Under the pieces are notes generated by a model. That model did not search any database, was not told the DNA's origin, and worked only from the letters and a program-made list of their open reading frames with translations. From Cucumis sativus (lineage: Eukaryota > Streptophyta > Magnoliopsida > Cucurbitales > Cucurbitaceae), in the NCBI RefSeq assembly GCF_000004075.3, contig NC_026655.2, positions 11,452,723 through 11,516,722 on the forward strand: 64,000 nt of DNA, written 5' to 3'. Made by a program: the position numbers and the translations under genes. Numbering within the stretch: position 1 is the first letter of the stretch; every line of letters begins with the position of its first letter. Of this stretch, positions 1-14,400 are shown piece by piece.

Positions 1-428
1 AAATCTCAGAAAGAAAGAGTATAGAGGAGAAATCTGATAAGCTCACATGTGATTTACCCAGATTCATTGCCAAAGAAAGTGATGCAGAAAAAAAATAAAA
101 AAATAAAACCAAATTATAAATACAGAAAATAAATAAATAAATAAAACCAAATTGTAAATACAGAAAGTCCTCTCTGCAATCAAATACAAATTACAAACTA
201 ATATTCATCAGCCATGATAAGATAATCCTGAAGATAACAAGAAAAAGAACCCATTTATCACAGTCCCTTAAAATTTGAACCAATCACCTTACAGTAACAA
301 CCAAAAGCAAAGAGAAGCAAAACAAATCAACGCGATGAAAAAGTAAGCAGCGATTGAAGCTTCTTCAAGGAAGTGGAGTAAGCAATAGAAATCCCAAGTA
401 AAAAAAGCATTGAGAAAAAGAGAAAAAC

Positions 429-517
429 CTTTCGGCGGTGTTAACATTAGTAGAGATTTCGTCCGTACAGGCAAATTGCATGGCTGAAACTGCAACCGCT
501 TTTCTTGGCGTCGCCAT
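429..517 (-). CDS. CPA: N-carbamoylputrescine amidase, first exon (partial gene)
   Basis: The reverse strand from 517 reads MATPRKAVAVSAMQFACTDE and continues with ISTNVNTAER. This is the start of plant N-carbamoylputrescine amidase (nitrilase family, NLP1), whose Arabidopsis protein has the same QFAC-DxISTN-V-AER opening. The enzyme hydrolyses N-carbamoylputrescine to putrescine, the last step of the arginine decarboxylase route. The exon ends in a GAAAG|GTTTTT donor at 428, so positions 1-428 are the start of intron 1. The remaining exons, including the Glu-Lys-Cys catalytic triad, lie beyond the left edge. The start codon is chosen because the family alignment begins there. Only about 30 residues are visible, so the call rests on a short but distinctive match. 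Confidence 0.72.
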
Positions 518-1378
518 GTTGGTTTCTTCGCTGTGTAGGTTGATGAAGAAAGAGTATGAGTCCCTCTTTTTCTATACAAATCCCAACTTGAAAACACTGG
601 ATATGAAATCATTTCATCCGTTTGGGTTGAATACAAAAAAAAAAACAGAATTTAAAATTTGTTTTGATACAATACATTTTAAACAAATTTGCATTTTTGT
701 TGAATTATAGTTGGAAAACACAAAGAAGAGAAAGAAGATACCGAGACGGAAAATTGGGAGGATTGATATGTCGAGAACAGGAATTTGGTGCATAAGACTT
801 ATAAGAAAATGAAGAACAGAGAGAAAGATTGACAGACCTTGAGAAGGAGTTTTGCAGATTGGCGCTGGCAGTGGGAGGTTGTAGTAAAGATTCTTTTTGC
901 TTTTAGTAGTGAAATATTTGAGTGGCCTCATTTTGTTACCTTTGACTACAAACTATATGTGGTTTCATTTTCTTTTTCAAATGAGTTTTGATTCTATTTT
1001 GGTTTGGAGAGAAAGAATGGATTGGTTAGTTAAAAATCCGATCCCTAATCAAATATTTCTCAGCCAGGTAGATGGGGGTAGGAAATCAAAGAAAGAATGG
1101 GTTTAAAAATTGAAGACAAATGAGCAGAAGCATAGGCAGTGAGGTTATGGTATGGTTTGATTTATTAGAAACTCTGTAGAACAATTTAAGACTCCCAATT
1201 TTTTATTTTAATCATTAATTTCAGTTAAAAATAATAATTTTGAAGAAAAAAATTAAGTAAATTTAGGGTGAGGGGTTGAGACTACTCAAATAACTTTCAC
1301 CAAAACAGACCCAACTAATTTATTACATTCCATTTAGGTAGTTGTAATTCATAATCGTTTTGATAATAATAATTAAAG
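518..1378. other. Intergenic, upstream of the amidase gene
   Basis: This stretch should contain the 5' UTR and promoter of the minus-strand amidase gene. I see AT-rich sequence and small open frames without codon structure or family resemblance on either strand. No gene can be supported. Confidence 0.5.
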
Positions 1379-1573
1379 ATATAACAACATTTAAAAAAAT
1401 TTACAAATATAGCAAAATTATTGTTGATAAACTTGTATTGCCGAGAGGCTCGGATGTGTCTATCCGTGATAGACCTATATTTGTAACATAATCTATCAGT
1501 GATAAACTTCTATCATTGATAGAATTTGACCAATTTTGTTATATTTGCAATTTTTTTTAAAATGTTGTTATAT
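1379..1573. mobile_element. MITE with terminal inverted repeats
   Basis: The left end ATATAACAACATTT and the right end AAATGTTGTTATAT are exact reverse complements. The similarity continues inward (TTACAAATATAGCAAAATT against AATTTTGTTATATTTGCAA). The roughly 195-bp element has no coding capacity. Its core holds three variants of a small palindrome, CTATC-NGTGATAG (about 1479-1490, 1494-1506 and 1510-1522). This is the layout of a non-autonomous DNA transposon. The superfamily is not clear because the flanks are AT-rich and no unambiguous target duplication can be read. Confidence 0.7.
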
Positions 1574-1899
1574 ATTTAATTATTTTGAATCTAATTATTA
1601 AATTTGCAACTACCTCTTTATTTAATTATTTGAATACTCTTCGGTTGTTCGTTCATTCCTCTTCTTTGTTCGAACTTTTTTTAAAATAGTAAATCTTGAA
1701 ACATATGTCAAAAATAGAGTGAATACAAAATTATGGATAAAATAGGTGAAGTCGTGTAGGCCGTCCACGACTTTCATGCAATGAACCTCACATATTCTAT
1801 TTTCTATTTTATTTATATATATATATATATTACATTGGCCCACACTTTCTTATTTTCTCATTATTTATATATACATCTCACACATTCTACTTTTTCTCG

Positions 1900-1935
<36 letters not shown>

Positions 1936-4900
1936 CATTCAAATTCTAAAAATATATATGTGTGTGGGTATGTATATATAAATCATGAGAAAAAGTATAA
2001 TGTGTGGGACTCACGCATAATGTATATAAATAATGATAAAATAATAAAGTGTGAAGTCCAATATAATATATATATATATATAATAAAATAGAGAGTAGAA
2101 GATGTGTGATCCACCACAGGAAAGTTCTTTCTTCATTTCCTTCCTATGTTTCGATCTTTTCTATTTCTTTCTTTGGTTTGTTTGTTAACCAAGTTTATTT
2201 ATATCTAAGCTTTTAAATTGAGTTTAGACTTCATCTTTCTTTTTATAAAAATTTAGAGAAAACACGGGCTTTTAAAATGTAATTTTACACAAATGAGTCA
2301 AAATCTCACTAATTTTCTTAAATAAGATTTTGATATATTGATCATTTTGTTCTTCACATTAATTATAAATATTCTTTGTTTTTTAAAAGATATATAATAT
2401 AATACCATAATTATTTTATATCACATTTACCATGTATCTTATAACTTACTTATTTAATGTATTAAATAAATAATATCTTTATTTTCATTTAATTATAGAA
2501 TATCACTTATTAGAGATTCATTTTAAATATCTATAAAATCAAGGAAATTTTGAAAAATAGCGGATTCTACGAAATATTTACAATGTATAGTAAATTCTAT
2601 CACTACAACATATTAATGACTATTTGTAAACACACATATATTTCTATTGTTTCTTACTTATTGGAACTCTTCGTTTAAATAAGATCGAATATTGTCTGCT
2701 TTAGTCTTTCATCGAAAATCGTTTGCTCTACCCGGTAGATTTACACATAAAATAGAAGAATGATGCTTCCCGTAGATTTTCAAATGCAGAAGACCATTGT
2801 TTGGAAGTTTATTCAACAAGGGAGGTTTTCCCAAAATTTGAATGTAGTTTTTCCAAAATTGTTCCATGTTTCCATTTTCTTATGTGATGGTCCACTTTTG
2901 TTATTTCATTTTTCTATTTCTTTAATATATTACTAATAATAAAGGTGGATAATTTGGTCATTTTGGCTCTACATTCGGTTAAAATTGAAATCAAACATTT
3001 ATGAAATATTTGATAACATCAAGTCCAACTTACCCTATTTAGGCTATAGTAGTTAAAACCTTTGTAACCTTTAGAACAAGTTCTTTAATATAAATTTTCC
3101 ATTCATATTTTCCCCCTCCATTTTTTAATTAAGAATACTTTTACTAAATTCAAGGATTTTTTTTTTTTTTTACTTTTTCATTTGTTTACACCTTTTTAAA
3201 TTTTAGATGTTGAATATGCATTATTTAGTGAATTTTTTTAGTCACTTTATTCCTTTTTTACTAAGATATTTCATGTTTTCTATATTATTTTATTTAGTTC
3301 ATATTAGTTTGATTAGTTAATTTTCAAACGATTTAATGGCTAAAATACCAACCAATCATTTATGCATCACATCCATCTCAATTCACCTACTGGAATCAAA
3401 AGAGGATGTGATATGCCATAGGCGAAAGAAATGTCAACATCGCAATATGAGGTGACAATCGACACCTAACACTAACTCGAATATCATGGAAGGAACCAAC
3501 AAAAACTTAGTTCAACTCTTAAATCAGTACTTGCTTGTTTATTCATGAAACTCTCACATAAAAGTGTATTGGTTGTTGGATGTTATTATTTTGAAATTGA
3601 GATTTTGTTTCATGGGACCTAAGATGGAGTCTGTTGCCCGGTGCAAAAAGTTAATCCCATGCAACATGGTCTATTTCGCTTGATTGAAGGTTGTTTGTTT
3701 GGTTTGAGGGTTTCCACCACTCAACTACGCCGACAACCTAACAATGTTGATACTTGTTTGTCGTTTTTTAGAATAATATTCTCTAAAACTTGCCTTAAAT
3801 TAATGCATGAAGACTTGTTTAGCTAGATAAACATTGTACAACCTTGTTAATATTTAACTCCTTACGATGTGTCATTGAATATGGATTATTGCATGCAAAT
3901 GTTGTCCATTATTCTCTTCACATCACGCGAGTTGACATGATCATTACATGCAAAATGCTCTCAATGTCCTCACCACATATTTCCAAGTCCTTGTCATGCC
4001 AGTTTTTTTTATTGTTTGTCCAAGTGTAAGTGAAACAATAAGTTTTTCCATATGAACCAGGATCAACACACATGTAATTGATATCAAAACTTAGTTATAA
4101 GGTCTACCCATCAACTAGGCGTTATGACAAATGAGCTAAAAAAAATATAAAAAGAATCATAACTGTCTAAGCATCCTAGAGATGTTGTAAATGTGACTTA
4201 ATTTAGGTTGATAGAAAAAAGGATGTGTAGGTGGTGTGCACTAACTTGTGTTGTGAAAAGGCGGTATAAGGTTATCAGGCGAATAAGTTATATGACCACC
4301 TCAATGCGATATACATCACTAAACTAGCTTATGTTGAGACATGCTCCTCTCATAGTTATTGAACACACACTTGGTCTCCTTTTGGATCCAAATGACTAAG
4401 TATAGTTAAATGAGGTATACTTAGAAGTATTTGCTTCTGCTACTTATAGAGCTTCACGTTTAACGATAGCAACCTTTTGACACCTGTTGTCCACTCCTGT
4501 TCACCTTTCGAGATACGAAATTTGGAAGTCATCTCGCTAGGTTGAAAAAACTCTTCCTTATACATGTCAACCACATATTTGCTACTTACCATCTCGAGCA
4601 GTTGACAACATACACTAGCTAAGTGATGAAAATAATTCAGCTAACACGATAAGATAACCTCTAAAGGGATTATCTTCTCTTCTTTATGCGCCTAACAAAA
4701 CCTCTAAACACCTAATCCAAAGCCAAAACACCAAACTTCCATACTTAGCCAAAATTTTCTTTCTTCCAACTTAATTTCTCTTTAGCTTTTAAACCATAGC
4801 CACTTAACCTTCCTTTTTTTTACTCATCATAACACACTCATTATGAGACTTCTCAAGCCCACTTTTCAGTTAAACCTAATCATTTTTAACTTTTGAAAGG

Positions 4901-5240
4901 ATCCAAGTTTAACAAGGTTCGAAGTTTACACATAGAATCTAAACAATTTTTAAACACAAAATCTAAATTGTTTGTCAAATGTATGTCTAGTGAACTCGTT
5001 ACATATGACACCATAAAAGAAAAAAGAAATGTTTACAGTCGCACAACAAGAAATACAAGAATTCAACAACCAAGGAAGAAGTAAAAAAATGATTAATATT
5101 TCAATTTGTTAAGAAAGAACATGTTTTTTATCTTTTAAAAAAACGTGTTTTTAGAAAAGAGATAAACTTGATAGAAAATCTTGGCAATTTTCCAAATAAA
5201 AATATAAAAAAAAGGAAAATCTAAATGGGAAGAAGAAAAG
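1574..5240. other. AT-rich intergenic stretch without a supported gene
   Basis: About 3.7 kb of A/T-rich DNA with (TA)n microsatellites near 1815-1835, 1905-1932 and 2064-2082. From about 3350 to 4700 the base composition becomes less AT-rich and non-simple, as in an old repetitive element. I could not match any reading frame there to a known family. The last part before 5423 should hold the ELM1 promoter and 5' UTR. Confidence 0.45.
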
Positions 5241-5422
5241 TAAGGAAGACGCAAGCCCAGTCGAAGAGAGAACTCCCGTCGCCATTATTCTGCAGACCTG
5301 CGCAAGTTTTGTTTTCCTCTTCACAACGAATTTCAACTTTCTATGCACGTTTGTTTCTGGAAAAAGGTTGATATTTTTCTGAAAGATTTAGGTTATTGAC
5401 TGAAACAATCGTATTGTGATCG

Positions 5423-8400
5423 ATGAGACCGATACGTCTGAGGGAGCCATCTAGCCCTACCATGGCCAAAGCAGAAATCTTCGAAGGAGGCGTTTATGGC
5501 GTTATAAGGCGCGCTGTTGTCATCGGTAACGGCTCTCCCTGTGCTGAAAATCAGTGTATCGGTTTGGTTCAGGCGCTTGGCCTCGCTGACAAGCATGTGC
5601 TCTATGTAAGTTCAGCTAATTCACCTATTTTGAGGGTTGAGTTGTTTTCATCTGGAATTCATTAAATTTTACTGTTTAATTTGGGAGGGGAGGGGTGGGT
5701 ATTGCTGTTACGTGCGTTCACATCCGGGTCTGGGTGTTAAATTTATCTAGTAGTCAGAAGCAACTCTGGTATTTCCAAGTTCAATGAAAAACTCATCATC
5801 GATAATGAAATCTTGAGACTAACAACTGTATCTTTGCTTCCCTTACATGCAGCGGGTTACAAGGCCTAGAGGAGGAATAAATGATTGGCTGCACTGGCTT
5901 CCAGTTTCTCTTCACAAAAAATTAGATTATATCATGACCCTGATAGGTGTTTACACCCGGGTCCTGCTGCGATCCAAAGGAAGAAAACTTGTGCCTCTAT
6001 CTTCAGAAAATGGTGGAAGCACGGGCTTGTCATGCATTTTAGAAGCCGACTTGAAGCATATTGTATCTATGGTTCGGGAGACTTATGAAAAGTAAATTCT
6101 TTTCTGGAATATCTTTACAGGAAGAAATTTGATTATCAGAATTCATTTATGATGTGTACTTGTATAATTTCCAGGAGTGGACCTCTGTTGGTGGTTGCAT
6201 CTGTAGAGATACAATAACTATTACGAGTTCCATTAGACGACTCGTATCAGAGAATGTTTTTGTCGTGCAGGTATGGTAGTTATTATTCTTGTCATATTTC
6301 ATATGTTACCTGCATTTGGCTAAGGGATATGTTTGATGATCATTATGTGAATGGAAAAGTTCTTTTGCAAAGCTACTTTTTTTTGCAATCCTATCAAGTA
6401 TTTGGTTGGAGGGATGAACGGGGTTTGAAGGAATTCTAGAAGGAGGTTTGGAGTTTGGGACCTTTCAAACCCCTCCCTTTGAATGCTTTTGACTAAAACC
6501 TTTCATAATTATCCATTTCCCCCCCTTTTTCAACTTGATTTTTGTCATTATTTTCCAACTTTCTTAATCAGACCTGTGTTGTGTTGACGTGTATTGTTCA
6601 TGTTTTTGCTTACATTCATCTTAATTGGAGTTGGTTTCTCCATTAAAAAGATGACATTGTGAAGGTGGATGTTATTGGTAATAAGAGGAACAACAGTCAT
6701 CCTAGTATGGCCGTATGGATGGATTGGTTGAGATGAAATGTTTATCTGCAAAAGTAGCCTTAAGTTGGTAGAGAAGGCTGTTGGTGCACCCTCTCAGAGA
6801 GGTTGTTGTATTTATTTGTGAAATTTACTATTATTTTTTTGGGTGAAATTTTGCATTGAAATATTAGAGAGAGAATCATAGTTGATTCTTCTGTGTATTT
6901 CTGTGTGGTGGGGGAATCAAGTTTATTGTTAACTTGAAAATTTGCCCCTTTTTGTCAACTACCCTTGCCCTTCTTTCGCATTCTCATGCTTTGGAGGTTG
7001 GTAGTTTGGGCTACTCTTTTGTCTAGGAGTTTGTTCATGTGGTTGAAGACTGAACTGATGTAGTAGGATTAGGGTAAATTAGGGTATCTTCCTGACTTTG
7101 TCTAATCCTCAATTGACTAGGATTAGGATTAGTTTTCTTGGTTTATTAGGACTAGGATTAGTTTTCTTGATTCATTTGGATCAGGATTATTTTCTCTGAT
7201 TTTTTTGATATCCGCGAGTGTCTGAGGCAGATGTAGGCTCCATTGAGGCTAGCATTGAGGATCATGGTATCTTGTTTTAGAATGTTCCAGAACTTTTTAG
7301 GGAATTCAACAGTGAAACCATCAGGACCAGGAGATTTGTTGGTACTGAGATCCTTCATCGCTGCCAATATTTCACGTTCAGTGAAAGGAGTCTTGCTTGT
7401 TGAGGGGAGATAGGATTCTAATAAAAAACCAGTGGAAGATACTTGTGTCTAGAATCTATTTTGTAGTCTCGTAGAAGGAGACAAATTCTTTTACAATCTC
7501 TTCTTCAGGAAGTAAACTATTTTCATCTCTGGAGAGGATTTCTCTCATAGTGTTCTCTCTTTCTAGCATTCATAAGGCGGTGGAAATAAGAAGAGTTCAT
7601 ATATCCTTCTTTAAGCAATATGTGTTTGCTTTTTTGTCTCCAAGATATCTCCTCTTTGGTATTAATAGAATTACTCTGGGTTTTGAGGAGTTTTTTTTGT
7701 CTAAGTCAGTAGGGAAGAGAATACCCATCTCTTCTAGTGAGTCTAATCCAGACAGGTCAAACAAAAGCTGATTCTTTAATATTGTGAGACTTCCAAAAGT
7801 GTATTTGTTCTACTCCTTGATAACAATTTTGAGGGCCTTGGGTTTCTGTATGATCCCATGGCCCGGCCAACCAAGCAAAAAGGGGTTTCGCTCCATTTTT
7901 TAATCAAAGAATAAAGGAGGCATGTTCCATCCATATATTTTCGAATATGAAGGGGGTGGGTCCCATGTTGCAGAACCCAACTGTAATAAAATTGGATAAT
8001 GGTACAAAGTAGGCCTGTTAAGTCATTTCACTGAAGCTTCTTTAAATTTTGTCAAGATAGACTCATGGTGGGGTTGTCTCTACTTTCAGTTTTAGTCCAT
8101 GTAGACTCATGGTGGGGTTGTCTCTACTTTCAGTTTTAGTCCATGTATAGAGCCCGCTTGATGGGGGAGATCAATTAGATTGCTGTTGACAATGAAGAAA
8201 TTAAATTGCCTCATGCTTCTGGTGACTGGTCCTTTGGACTTTTCATGTCTCCATCTAGATACATTATAGTTGCCCCCTACAATCCAGTTGTATCCACATA
8301 AGGCTGATAAGACATACAATTCTTGCTAGAATGTAGGCCTATCCTTGTATCGGCAAGGGCCATAAACCCCAGTCAACCAATAGGAGAAGCTGTCAACAAT

Positions 8401-11400
8401 AGTGATTTGTGGAGAGAGGGAGAAGCGGCTTATGGTGATGTAAGAGGTGGTGAAGGCGGGTCATTCCACACGATAAGAATACCTCTCGACAGTCCATTGG
8501 CATCAAGAGAGTTCCATCAAATGAATTGAGAGCTCCACAGGGATCTCATAAAGAGTCTGTTGATGTCTTCAGTATTAGTCTCTTGGAGGATGACAATTGA
8601 AGGGTTGTGTTTGACGATCTCCCTTTCGATGAGAGCCCTCTTTTCCCTGTCACTGAAACCTCTGGCATTCCAAGAGATGATGATCATGATAAATCAATGA
8701 TCCTGCTGGGGATGGATGAGGAAGAAGGTCTGTTGTGATTGATAGAGGAGTGAAGTTCCAATTCACGAAGGAGAAGTTTTTGGTTTCTGGCCAATTGGTT
8801 TTTCTTCGCAGTAGGCATAGACATAACACAGAGTTTATTCTTGAAAGGCCAAGGGAGGACAATAGGTAGGCATTGATTGAGATCCAAGCGGTCGTCTTCC
8901 ATGTTTGAGGTCTGAAAGGTGGTGGTTAACTTGGTATTAGAAGAAGAAGCCAAGAGAGTCTGACCCACCACAGTTTCAATCATTACTGGAGACGGTGGTG
9001 ACATGGATAGGCGAATGGTAATGAGGGGTAAGAGGCAGGAAAAGTGGTTGTGATAGTAGATAAAGGCAATTTTGACGAAGAGGATAACAATGATGGGCAA
9101 CTGATTTGAAGAAGTTCAATTTTTGGTTGCAGCTGATTTCTTGGTAGACAATGAGGTAGAATACGTGGAAATGCATGATTAGTTCGAACGAATCTACACA
9201 ATTTGACCCAACAAGTGTGCTCAAATTCTAAAATGTGTTTCACATGATCTGACCTTTTTGAATTTGTGCGATCCGTCTTGCGTTTGGCTCTCCTCAACTT
9301 GGTTTGCTGGTCTCCTTTTGTGGGTTTATTTCAACTCATTTCTTCACAAATTCTTGGTTATGTAATAATATATTTTCAAACGGGTTTAATGAATTGTATT
9401 GATGCTCCAACTTCGGCTAAAATGGTTTGGCAAAATCTTGGTGGCAGGCGTGCTACATTTCTCAACAACCAGAGAATTTTTTTAATGAGCTTCACACTCT
9501 ACAATTCTCAAATTTTTTATTGGCTCCTTCAATCTCTGTAGTTGCAGTGGAATATTTCCACAGGCCAGCGCTTTCATGCAAGAATCAAACCACCTTCTTT
9601 TACATTGCTGTTTTTCTTTTGGTTATGGTGCAAGTTCATTGATAATTTTTTATTTAGCCTTCGTTTTCTATTATGTAGTTCCGGTGAAATATTTGGGTTA
9701 TCATCCTTTTTAGGGGAAACATCGAACGCATTTTGTTTTCTAAAGCGGGCTGTCTTATTCAATAATCAGTTTTTTTTGTTCAATAATAATTATTTTAAAG
9801 GTAATAGACATTCAAGGCCAAGCTGCTTCATCTTCAATTAGGCAAACATCCAGAATTCAGAAAAGAGTGCCTTAAGGGCAAAATGGAGCTTAGATCAAAA
9901 CCTGATTATTTGGAGGTTAATTGCACACGGATTCAAGTTCTTTCTCTTTCAACCAGATCAGACCGTCTGAGATCCTGCCAACCACATTTTAAATGTTTTT
10001 TTTTCTTTACTTTCCTCAAAAGTAAAAGTTTTGAGAGGCTCCCCTTGCCAAACTCCAGGTCCTCCATTCATAAAGAATTGTGATTCAGATTTTGACTCTT
10101 CTTTTAGTGTAAGCAGTGTCGAAGATGATTGTTTGTGGAAGCTACATGAGTTAGAGGATCATTCTTTGAAGGACCCCTCAGAAACTGATCTAAATGGTTT
10201 GTTTAAGAATGAAGAGGATTTGATTGATGGAAAACAAACCTCAGGATACCCCTCTCAGTCTAAGGATTGCGAAGCTCCAGCCCATTTAAAGTCGATAGTA
10301 GAAAAATGCAAACTAGTTTTTGTTTGAAATCTGATTTTAGTCACTTTTTGTTTCAATAATTGGTTTCTTTGTGAGGTTAGAAGGTTGCAGATAAAGTGGT
10401 TGGGATTCACGTCTCCTGATCTTTTAATTAAGAACTAGTTCTCCCCCTTGATTCATTGAAGAAGTTGGGCTCATGAATTGTTTCCAGGCGATTGAACAAT
10501 TAAATTTTTTGCAATTCTTTGTTTATCTTAGTGAAGATTCAGCAAGGATGGTTGTTCTCTTGGCGTTCCCTCTTCTCTCATCTCCAAGCTTATTGTGGGC
10601 ATCATAAGTTAGTTTGCGGCACTTTGGTTGAGTTGGTTTCTTCGTTTCATCTTCTCTCATCGGATGCAAGAATGGTTTCCTCTTTCAAAGAATTTGATGT
10701 TACTTTGCAGTTTGTTGGATTGAAAATTGTTAGCAAGTCTTCTCAGGCTCAAGATCGTTTTTGTCTCCCATTGATGTTCCATCTACTTTCTTCTCGAAGC
10801 TTTTAGTGTGCAATTCTTCCACAGAAACTGGGTTCTTATTAAAAGTGCATATTTTGCTTGGTTATTCTTTCTCCTTCTTGGTTTTAGTTATAGAGGATTT
10901 TGGCTTGTTTATATCGTTATTTTGATTGTCCTTTTAGTCATTTTTCTCCTTATTGGTCATAGTATATTACTCTTGTAGTTTGAGCATTAGTCTGATTTAT
11001 TATCATTAATAAAGAGGCTCGTTTCTATTTTTTTAAAAAAATAATTAGGTTGGCTTCTTGGAAAAAGAATTTCTTTATTGAAGTGGGTCGTCTTATTTTT
11101 AACAAATCAATCCTAGTGGCATTCCGGTTTATTTCTTCTCTTTTTAGAGCCTCGGGGAAGTGTGCAAGTGTTTGGAGAGGTTAATGGGTGTTTTCCTTTG
11201 GGAAGCCGTGGATGAGGGGAAAGGAGAAGGGGCTCATATGGTCAGATAGGAGGTTTCTTAGGCCTCCGAAACAAAGCCTTCTTAGCCAAATGGCTCTCAT
11301 GCTTCTCCTTTGAGCCCATTCTTCATGGTGTAGGATTATAGCTAGTAAACATGGCCCCATCCTTTCAAGAGGTTGACTAAAGGGATTAACGACTTACTGG

Positions 11401-14400
11401 AATGCAGAATCTTTGGAAAGATGTTTCGATAGAGCTTCGTGTTTTTATTCTTTTGGTTCATTGTTTGTTGGGGACAGGAGAGAAACATATTTTTGGGAAG
11501 ATCACGGGGTGGGTGAAGGACCTCTTTGTGGTTCTTCCCCGGCTGTATCATTTATTATCTCCTAAAAATCATTTTCTGTTTGATGTACTTATGTGGACTG
11601 AGAGCTCTTGTTCTTTCTCCTTCGAGTTCAGTCATGCCCTTTTCGATAGGGAAACAGTTGATGTGGTTGCCCTCCTTCCTCTTCTTGAGACCCACCCTTT
11701 TCGTCTTGGGAGGAGAGATGTGGGAGTCTGGTGACCCAATCCTTTGGATGGCTTCGTGTGTAAGTCCTACTTCCAATGTGTAGTGAACCCTTCTCTTGGG
11801 GAGACCGTTGTGGAGGATAAAGATCCTAGAAAGTTGAGATTCTTTACTTGGCAGGTTCTCCACAGCCGTATTGGCACGCTGGATAGGCCTTTTAGGAAGA
11901 TGCTGTGTTGGTTGAGTCTTTTTGTTGCATCCTGTGCAGGAAGGCCAAAGAAGACTTGGATCATATTCTCTTGTATTGTGATTTTTCCTAATGTGTTTGA
12001 GATTTCTTTTTTAGTCGTTCGGCTTTATATGCATTCGTAAGAGATATATAAGAGATATGCTTGAGGAGTTCCTCCTCAATCCACTGTTGGGAAGAAAGGC
12101 CGTTTTCTTTGGCTTGCTTGTGTGTGCCATTGTTTGAGTTTTGTGGGATTAAAAGAATAGAAGAGCGTTTAGGGGCATTGGTAGGGATGTTAGAGAAATT
12201 TGGGCTTTGATTCGCTTGCATGTTTTTCAGTGGGCTTGGATTTCGAAGTTTTGTAATTACCCTTTGATCTCAATTCTGTAGAGTTGGATTCCATTCTTGT
12301 AAAGGTCTCCCTTTCTTTTGTGGGCTTTGTTTCTTTATGCCCATGTATTAAAGTTGTTATTCTTATAAAAAAAAGATAGAACGCTTCATAAAGCTGGCAT
12401 ATGGACGGAATGTTTGGTTATATCTTTGTAAATAACTATTTTATTGATGAAGAATAAATCTTGATCTCTGTAGATATATTTCTTAGGGCTCTCTCAACTT
12501 CTTAGTTCCATTTTTTTTTTGAAAAATATTCTTTACTCATTGGGGGAGTTACTGAGTTTGATTCAAGTGGTTTTTTGAGTTTCACATCTCTTGTGGATTT
12601 TTTTGGTATCTCTTCCTATTCGTAATAAAAGTTCTATTTTGTGCTATTAAAAGTTTGTGTGATTGAAGCCTCTCTGGCGATATTAGACATGTCCAGATTG
12701 AATATACTTCAAAGCTTGAATAATTTTTGAAGTAGCTGTAACAGTTGCTCATTTTGATTTTTGTGTATGTTGATAAGCTGTTATTACTTTCTTAAGGAAC
12801 ACTAAAGTTCTAAGTTCTTATATTTATCATTCATTTTCTGATAAAAATGTATTTATCTTTTCTTTTTGGAGTAAGATTCAACATCCAAGGTTGCATTTGA
12901 ATCGGTTCGACTTGGTCATCACCCCGCATCATGATTATTATCCTTTAACTCCACAAGCAAAAGAGCAAGTTCCTCGATTTATAAGGAAGTGGATAACTCC
13001 ACGGGAACCACCAGATCAACGTGTGGTAAGTGTGCTGACCATAAATATCTCTTTTTATTCTTATTGTGTAATTTTCCCTTCTCTTTATTGAGAAAATACA
13101 GTCTGTTCTAAAATTTTCAAAATTTAGGTATTGACTGTTGGAGCCCTGCATCAGATTGATTTTGCTGCATTACGTAGTGCAGCTAGTGCATGGCATGATG
13201 TGTTTGCTCCTCTTCCAAAACCCTTATTGGTGGTTAACATAGGAGGGCCAACTAGTGAGTTTTTCCAATCTATTGGGTTGTCATACTTGGTTTTAATTAA
13301 AATTTTCCCTATCCACTGTTTTTTGTTGATATTCATTTTCCACAGAAATGGATTGTTCCATGTTTATTTGCTTGTAATAATTATATTATTATACCCAGTG
13401 TATGCATTTCTATATAGTGGTGGATTTTCTTTTTGCTTTTTGTACTATGATGTCTGAGTAGATTCTTACCAAAAATAGATGCATGAATAAATTCTTACCA
13501 AAAATAGATGTATGAGTAGATTCAGCTGTTGATTGAATTTTTGTCTGTTGCTGACATTATATTAATTGTGATTTTTTTAGAGAACATTTCAAAGACTAGC
13601 TAGGTTTGAGAAAGGGTTATATGTATATGTTTGAACCAAAAACAAATTTTTGTTGAAACATGAAACGGAAAAATTGCCCAAGGATGCAAGTTCCAAGTAA
13701 CGAAGCAACCCAAAAGAAAGTAAACAGAAAATAGAAGAGAATGAAACATTTGAAGAACTTATCCTTTTTTAATTCCTAAGAAATCTAGTGTTTGAAGTTG
13801 TTGATTATCTACCCGTAAGCTTGGTGACAAAGTATGTATAAGGTGGTGCTGAAGTCCTTGCAAACAGAATGAGGAGAATCAATCGGCCTTTGTGCAAGAG
13901 TGACAAATCCTTGATTCCATTTTTATTGCAAATAAGATTGTGTATTATTATAGATGCAAGAAGAAAGGTTAGGTCATGAATTTGCACTTTAAGAAAAGCT
14001 TACGATATGGTGGACTGGGATCTTTGTTAGAAGTCCTTTGAAGAAAACGCCTTGTTGAAAGATGGATCAAATGGATAAAAAGGTGACTTACGAACATCTC
14101 TCCTTGGTGTTTGTTAATGCGCAACCAAGTTGGTAAAATGGAGCAACTTTATGTGCTTAAGAGGAGGCAGGCTTACACTTGCTAATACTGTCCTTTCGAG
14201 GATTCCTATTGATTTCTGTCCATATTTAATCGTGCTGGAATAGTGAAGAATCTGGAGCAAATCATTCCAGATTTCTCTTTTTTTCTTCTTCAGGTGGGAA
14301 AGGAAAGGATTTATTGAGGAATGTGGGAGCATCTTCGTGAATTTGTAAGTTGTAGTGGAGGCCTTGAATAGGCAACCTGACATCCAGAAATCTGGGTCTC

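Noticed and set aside
1815..2082. (TA)n tracts considered as MITE ends or promoter elements
   Set aside because: They are simple repeats without inverted ends or a gene downstream.
5151..5348. Minus-strand open frame before ELM1
   Set aside because: It covers the A/T-rich leader of ELM1 on the other strand, with no domain or splice context.
11402..12221. Several overlapping open frames of 70-110 codons on both strands
   Set aside because: They are pieces of a LINE C-terminal region inside an ELM1 intron, not host genes.
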